From contig JAQNBH010000009.1 of the NCBI GenBank assembly GCA_028752905.1, positions 24,412,370 to 24,476,369 of the forward strand: a stretch of DNA of 64,000 bases, read 5' to 3'. This document shows, piece by piece, positions 59,003-64,000 of this stretch. The notes beneath the pieces were generated by a model, which saw only the letters and a list, made by a program, of their open reading frames with translations, searched no databases and was not told the origin of the DNA. The DNA comes from Cladorhizidae sp. MBARI D1340-BT2. Its lineage: Eukaryota; Porifera; Demospongiae; Poecilosclerida; Cladorhizidae. Numbering within the stretch: position 1 is the stretch's first letter; each line of letters opens with the position of its first letter. Position numbers and translations under genes: made by a program.

Positions 59003-59626
59003 ATGCTGGAATATAAGTCACCGTACAATTACGAATTACATCATCAATCAAGGAGGTTGTGTGAGATAATGGCTACGACCAACAAGAAGCATATAAGGTA
59101 CGCCACTAGCTCCAAACTGCTGGCTATTTCTTTCAGAAGTGCAGAGATTCTGTTGCTTGGTTGTAACCAAAGCTTCTTTGAGTCCAGCTATCTAAAAATA
59201 TTTATGGAACAGGTTAATAAGGAATGTGAATGTGACTTACATCCAGGAAAACCCACAATGTTCCTCAGTGCTAAGCAGACTTGGGGCTGCAACTAATACC
59301 CTGGTGTGACTATATATATCCCAGCAAATATAGTAGTTGTAAGTAAGTTAGTGCTGCCACATGTCCACTCATTTGATTCATTGATTTAATTAGTAAATCA
59401 GTGACCAGAGTAATTACTAATAGTAGAGCACTACACTACATGAAATATAGCATCTTATCATACAAGTTATTATAATATTCTGGGGGGATGGAGGGGATGA
59501 CTAAACAATGCACGCTAACCTACCTAGCATTCCAAAACATGCAGCAGGACTAATATGAAACATAATTATTGTGGGTGAACATTTCTCAATTTCCTGTATA
59601 ACATGCTGCTAGTTATTCTCTGACAG
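59003..59626 (+). other. Unrecognised open frame and spacer
   Basis: ATG-started frame 59003-59296 (97 codons, ending KQTWGCN) has no recognisable domain. It might contain upstream exon material of the following gene, but no phase-matched donor is evident. Confidence 0.25.
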
Positions 59627-60989
59627 TGCCCTATTCTGAACCACACGGCCCTGAAGACACCAGCTTTGGTGAGTTTTTATTTTTATATCTACATTATATA
59701 TTACGAGTCTTCATTTATCTGTCTGTTGTTGTGTTTGTATAGATGCAACAAGCTGTGAAGTTGCAAGTCCTCACGCAAGTGACTCTACTGCCGCTGGCTT
59801 TGCTTGTCACTCTCCATTCAAATTACATAAAAGTATAATACACTAAAAAATTGGATTTGCTTTTGTTACACGCTATTGCATGGACATGTAAATGATATAA
59901 AATGCCACGCAATATACATTGTAGTCGACACTAGGAATGCCCAGAATACAAGTTATGGTGAAATTGTATCCCAAGCCAAATGGAAAGGAGTGGAAGCATA
60001 TTGATGAAGATACATTGCAGACATGTTGATCACATGTTGATTACTTGGAAGTTTTAGTGAACCCAAGGTTCAAGAATAACAAAACCAAAGCAGAAACACC
60101 TGCCTGATGTGACACATAGCAAATTCTCACTCAGAGCTTGTAATGATGAGATAATACTAGTGTACATCATTTTGAGTCACCAGTACTAATATTATGACGC
60201 ATATGCCCAACCCCAATACATTTAGCAAGCACCCACTTGTTTGATTTTCTGCAGTGCCCATTCATCTGTATTTATGTGGCATAGACCTGCATTGATCATT
60301 TGCCAATTGTTACAGAGCAGAGAAGGGAAATACCTTCTTTGAGAGAAGGAAGACAATTGGAGGAGGTGACTGGCACTCCAAGCAGAATGAGAAAGTTTCA
60401 ACTAGGTGCCTTGTGTGTTCTTTGTTTTGTGTCATTGCTGCATTTTTGTCATCTGCAGATATAATTCTTTTGCCTCTTGCACTTTCTTTTTGCTAAATGT
60501 CCAGGTGATGCAGACTCTCCTTCAAGAGGTCCTTCCCAAATGGCCAATACTTATGAAAGTATGTCTACTTAATTCCCTGTTAGAAGCAGGCCAAAACCTA
60601 AGAAAGTAGAAACAAACTTTCGTCCGTCTCGAACGGCTCCTTTTGTCAAAAGCAGAGTGGGTGTTTATGTAATTTTGCTCATTTCAGATATTGGTGCTTC
60701 AAAAGTAGATGAAAAGGTTTTGTTGGACAAGCTGAAGGTGGTTCAACATAAGTGGTATGCCATAGGATTAGAACTGGAATACTCTGAAACTGAACTCGCT
60801 GCCATCATGAAGGAATTCATCAGCGTGACGCAACGACTAAGTGAGTTGTGCAGAAGATGGAGTTCCCAGGAAAATGCATCTTGGCAGCAAGTGGTAAGGA
60901 TATTGAAGTCTCTTGGAGAGGAAGATCTGGCTAATTCATTGAACCACGAATTCTGCTTAGGAAGTGTTTCAATAACTTGGATAAACTGA
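59627..60989 (+). CDS. Death-like-domain protein, 3' exons
   Basis: Exons 59627-59668, 59743-59832, 60316-60405, 60505-60558 and 60688-60989; the first four are multiples of three and all junctions are phase 1 with GT-AG introns. The first four exons encode a serine/proline- and charge-rich linker (PYSEPHGPEDTSFD, then KQRREIPSLREGRQLEEVTG). The last exon encodes a six-helix death-fold-like segment: VLLDKLKVVQHKWYAIGLEL, then LSELCRRWSSQE, then SWQQVVRILKSLGEEDLANS, ending SITWIN at 60987-60989. Such domains mediate homotypic adaptor interactions in apoptosis and innate signalling. A candidate extra exon, 60590-60660 (PKPKKVETNFRPSRTAPF), has the right 3' phase but the wrong 5' phase and would need a 31-bp intron. 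Start exon not found. Confidence 0.65.
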
Positions 60990-62053
60990 CACTGTTTCAT
61001 ATAATATATTGACTGACCAACCAAATCAATTTGCAGCATTTATTTTGTCACTCGGACACTTTGTAGTTCTAACTCTCGCATCAATGATTTAATTTGTGTA
61101 TTGCTAATAAGCATTGATCAGTGACTTTTGTTAACACCTATGACTGTCCTTTGAAGTGCTTCCCATTGGTGACCGTGGTTCCCATTTGTGACCGTGCTCC
61201 CATTGGTGACCGTGGTTTCCACTGGTGACCATGCTTCTCATAGGTGACTGTGTGGCACAGGGGGGGGGGGGGGGCTTGTTAATGTGTTCAGACACCCTCT
61301 TTGATGTGAAAGGTGTAACCTCCAAGAATACAAGTGTCTTTGCTATTTGTATTTCTTGACTAAATTACATTTTTTAAAACAATAATTAAATAAGGTAATG
61401 CTATATATATACCCACCAATGGTCCCTAAAATGGCTGCTCTCGCTGCTATATATTGATGGTCAATGCATAAAGTAGGCAAGAGACTTCACTTCACTGAGG
61501 AATCCTGTGGCCAAGGTATTTTAGTAAAACCATTGAATACATCCAATGATCCCCCCAAGGTCTCCAGGTAATTTTAAAGAATGTGCAGAAATTTGTAGAA
61601 ATATAAAATCAAAAATAATACATTGCGAGTATAGTCCGGCTTTTTAACAATAATTACGATGGTGAGAGGGGCATGTTCTTTTGCAGAGAATATAATATAA
61701 TACTCTTGGTGTGAGTATGTGAGAGGGGAATAAGGGGACTGGTAGGGGAACAACTAACATTCGGAGAATAGATTGTAGAATTTGATTTGGGAAAAGATCC
61801 TTGTATATTGGAAGTATGCAAGACCTTATCGTAATATGGTGGGACATTTTTTTTTTAATCCCTCTCGAGACCATGACACTGTACCCAGTAGCTCTTATTG
61901 TGATACATTGACATTGTATATATTTAGAATGATGCTGCATTGCTGCTGGATTCAACATTGTGAAATTAAGTTGTTGAACTGGGAAAGTTTGCTTTGACAC
62001 ACATGAGGTCATTTATGTATATATATATATATATATATATATAATTATAGCTT
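60990..62053. other. Spacer with short repeats
   Basis: 61150-61250 holds about five diverged copies of an 18-19-bp unit (CCATTGGTGACCGTGGTT). A G run (61259-61274) and a TA run (62016-62042) follow. No exon seen. Confidence 0.6.
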
Positions 62054-63040
62054 TCACTTGTATGCTTCTGTTGGGTTGGTATGATTCTTATCCATAACAG
62101 GATCACGATGTGTTATCCTTTTGATGAGCCAAGAAATCAGGATGATATCATCTTTCACCATGAAGTACACAGCCACAAGATACAACAGAGGAACCGCAGA
62201 AATATCCCACTGGTACACAAGTCGAAACAGCCAGATGAGGTGAATGCTCCAGTTAAAGATGCAGCACAGTATATACATACAGAGACTAGCGTGCACCAGT
62301 ATTAGCATCCACCTGGCTTTAGGATAGACCACACGCATGGCAAGGTAGATATTCACAGGGAATGCTGCTGAGCTGAAGAGACCATAAAGGATGCCCATTT
62401 TTGCCACACCTAGAAATCCACTCCAACCTGGTATCCGCAAGTCTACGGATGTCACGAGGATAGCCATGACTGTAGTTGTGATGTGATGCATCCAAGTGCT
62501 CCTGGGAAGTTTATCTACTAGAAACAAGGCGACAAAATCAGTGGCAATATAGATGATGGTGCATCTCTTAATTTCCAACCCCTGGAACTTATCATTGAGG
62601 AACTGAAAGGCACCCGCCCAGTAGCGGGGGCTCAATGCAAGTATGGCCAGCAAGGTTGCCTTAGCCAAGTTGGCTGTAACATAGAGTTTCTTGTGAGATG
62701 GTCTGATGCTCCTGAATGCTGGGTCAACATAAGTCCATATCTCCCTCACCAACAACATCATCACGGATACAATCGTGCTCATCACTATCAGTGAAATGAC
62801 TCCGTCTACAAAATCATCTGGAGTGTAATATTTGGTCGGGGACGGTAGCAAGTCCTGAAACAGTTTGAAGTTGAATCTTCGAGCTACAAAGCAGATATTG
62901 TCACCTACACGTTTTCGGCCTTCATTTGGAAATATAGTGTGAAGGATATCCAAAGGTTCTATGAATTCTCCATTAGGACAAACGTACCAGGGTAAACTGC
63001 TGTTGTAATTTAGTGTATACAAAGCAGAAAACCCCGCCAT
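62054..63040 (-). CDS. Seven-pass membrane protein, TLC-like
   Basis: A single uninterrupted frame of 328 codons, ATG at 63038-63040. Hydrophobic segments at about residues 78-99, 119-140, 160-176, 184-201, 207-235, 243-271 and 279-306, after a ~75-residue N-terminal region with cysteines (WYVCPNGEF...DNICFVARRF). TDFVALFLVDKLPRSTWMHH, with HH at 185-186, recalls the histidine pair of TRAM-LAG1-CLN8 (TLC) proteins, which act on or transport lipids in ER/Golgi membranes; this is a pattern match only. The C-terminus is cytosol-like and charged. No introns; the frame is clean, so I regard it as a real gene. The plus-strand frame inside it is a shadow. Confidence 0.8.
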   Translation of the reverse strand: MAGFSALYTLNYNSSLPWYVCPNGEFIEPLDILHTIFPNEGRKRVGDNICFVARRFNFKLFQDLLPSPTKYYTPDDFVDGVISLIVMSTIVSVMMLLVREIWTYVDPAFRSIRPSHKKLYVTANLAKATLLAILALSPRYWAGAFQFLNDKFQGLEIKRCTIIYIATDFVALFLVDKLPRSTWMHHITTTVMAILVTSVDLRIPGWSGFLGVAKMGILYGLFSSAAFPVNIYLAMRVVYPKARWMLILVHASLCMYILCCIFNWSIHLIWLFRLVYQWDISAVPLLYLVAVYFMVKDDIILISWLIKRITHRDPVMDKNHTNPTEAYK

Positions 63041-63199
63041 AGTGGTATCTAAACAATTTATGAAGTATTCAGATCTGTTTAGGCACTCTAGACGTTAGCA
63101 TGTGCGCATGGGCAAGAATTCCACTAACCGAGACTGAATGTGGGCTTGCAGTGGTGGGCTTGCAGTGGTGGGTTGGGCATGCATTGGCGCCGTTTACCT
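63041..63199. other. Upstream region of the TLC-like gene
   Basis: No clear TATA box. TGGGCTTGCAGTGGTGGGCT contains a short direct repeat. Confidence 0.35.
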
Positions 63200-63513
63200 G
63201 TCAGGAAATCGTGATTGTGATAATTAGAGCTACCAGCAGGGTTACCGGTATCCTACATTCAGCGGATTCCATCTGCCATCTCTTTCAACGCCTCTCCATC
63301 AATCTCTGGCGCGGTAATGCCGGGATTTGGCTAAGGAGATTGGCCATCCGTTCTCCAGCTGTGGATGGGGTCGTTTGATTTCGGATGTTGTTTGTGGTTT
63401 TTGTCTTGCTTTTGTTTTTTGTTTTTGCCGCTGTCTTTTGGTCGCCATTGTTTCGTTGGTGTGTTGGAACTTTTAGTAGCTTGTACATTATATGAAATTA
63501 TGTTAATAAAAGT
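63200..63513 (+). pseudogene. LINE 3' end
   Basis: The plus-strand frame reads ATSRVTGILHSADSICHLFQ followed by RLSINLWRGNAGIW and stops at 63376-63378; it is the counterpart of LLQRLSVAVQRGN in the other two LINE ends. A T-rich 3' UTR and AATAAA (63503-63508) follow. 5'-truncated. Confidence 0.55.
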
Positions 63514-63564
63514 GTCTGTCCGTCAACCTAAAAAATTTTAAGTTTATATAATACGCGCTAGGCT

Positions 63565-63594
<30 letters not shown>
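63565..63594. repeat. 30-base G run
   Basis: Uninterrupted G, 60 bases before the assembly gap. Such tracts are prone to sequencing error. Confidence 0.9.
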
Positions 63595-63595
<1 letters not shown>

Positions 63596-63651
63596 ATGGG
63601 ACATCATATGATCATAGTCTTGGTCTAGCTGCAACCCCACCATTTATTGCC

Positions 63652-63751
63652 NNNNNNNNNNNNNNNNNNNNNNNNNNNNNNNNNNNNNNNNNNNNNNNNN
63701 NNNNNNNNNNNNNNNNNNNNNNNNNNNNNNNNNNNNNNNNNNNNNNNNNNN
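63652..63751. other. Assembly gap (100 N)
   Basis: Exactly 100 N, the usual placeholder for a gap of unknown size. Frames crossing it are meaningless. Confidence 0.99.
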
Positions 63752-64000
63752 CAAGGCCCTAGCACTGGGCCCAGCAAGAGGAAGAGTGTGGGTGTCGGTG
63801 ATTGTGGCAAAGGTCCTAGTCATAAAGTCGGGAAGACAATTGGTCAACAGTTAAAGTACATCGCAAATATGACGAGTTCTTCAAAGAAGAGAAGAGGAAG
63901 GGAAATGCAGTCACAAGAGAGAGAGAGAGTGAACAGGAGACCGGCGAAGGCAACTACAAAGACAACAACAAGGTTAAATGAAGTCCATCTCCCTGACAAA
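63752..64000 (+). CDS. Open frame at window edge, partial
   Basis: All 83 codons from the gap to the end of the window are open in one frame: QGPSTGPSKRKSVGVGDCGK, then IGQQLKYIANMTSSSKKRRG, then RPAKATTKTTTRLNEVHLPD. Very basic and low-complexity in part, compatible with a disordered nuclear protein or a gag/ORF1-type region. Not recognised; both ends missing. Confidence 0.35.

Noticed and set aside
63625..63847. Frames with X residues
   Set aside because: They cross the 100-N gap.
1..64000. tRNA and rRNA genes
   Set aside because: No cloverleaf with recognisable A/B boxes or rRNA-like segment was noticed by eye; a tRNAscan or Rfam run would be decisive.

Overview
Eukaryotic, probably animal, genomic DNA. 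Short introns (67-96 bp where best defined) with GT-AG boundaries, a metazoan-type ATPSCKMT (FAM173B) gene, a death-domain gene, LINE 3' ends, hAT and piggyBac-like transposons and a very heavy minisatellite load point to an invertebrate. The style (small-intron genes, TAGCTAGC-rich AT-biased spacers, many tandem arrays) suggests a sponge, but this is an inference from general appearance. A 100-base run of N at 63652-63751 marks an assembly gap.

Layout. 1-5 kb: a frameshifted transposon-type pseudogene, hammerhead-like repeats, a TTAA-flanked piggyBac-like relic and a 31-bp array. 6-20 kb: mainly four large minisatellites (38, 18, 37 and 41/42 bp units) with a LINE 3' end and small inverted-repeat elements between them. 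20-25 kb: a TIR element sandwiched between two copies of a ~400-bp repeat, a phase-consistent coiled-coil gene fragment (22.1-23.0 kb) and an exon of a dispersed gene family (24.2 kb). 26-29.4 kb: one hAT element with TIRs, a target duplication, TATA box and repeated E-box promoter, but a frameshifted transposase. 32 kb: LINE endonuclease remnant.

33.5-43.3 kb is the main host-gene block, both genes on the + strand. ATPSCKMT (4 exons, 203 codons by my model) is followed after only 176 bp by an unrecognised single-pass membrane protein gene (5 exons, 244 codons by my model). Their introns hold at least six tandem arrays, one of which multiplies a 5' splice site. 43.8-49.3 kb: more arrays, a long foldback element, LINE and zinc-finger relics. 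49.7-54.8 kb: an old hAT relic (minus strand) that was invaded by a younger, apparently intact hAT element and in which a 27-bp stretch of transposase codons expanded into ~32 copies. 56.4 kb: a second foldback copy. 59.6-61.0 kb: a multi-exon gene ending in a death-like domain. 62.0-63.0 kb: an intact single-exon seven-pass membrane protein (TLC-like). The window ends with a LINE 3' end, a 30-base G run, the gap, and an open frame cut by the window edge.

Tandem arrays make up roughly a fifth to a quarter of the window by my count. Most long open frames there are products of the arrays and are not annotated as genes. All exon structures were worked out by eye from splice sites and reading phase; no alignment, RNA or database evidence was available.
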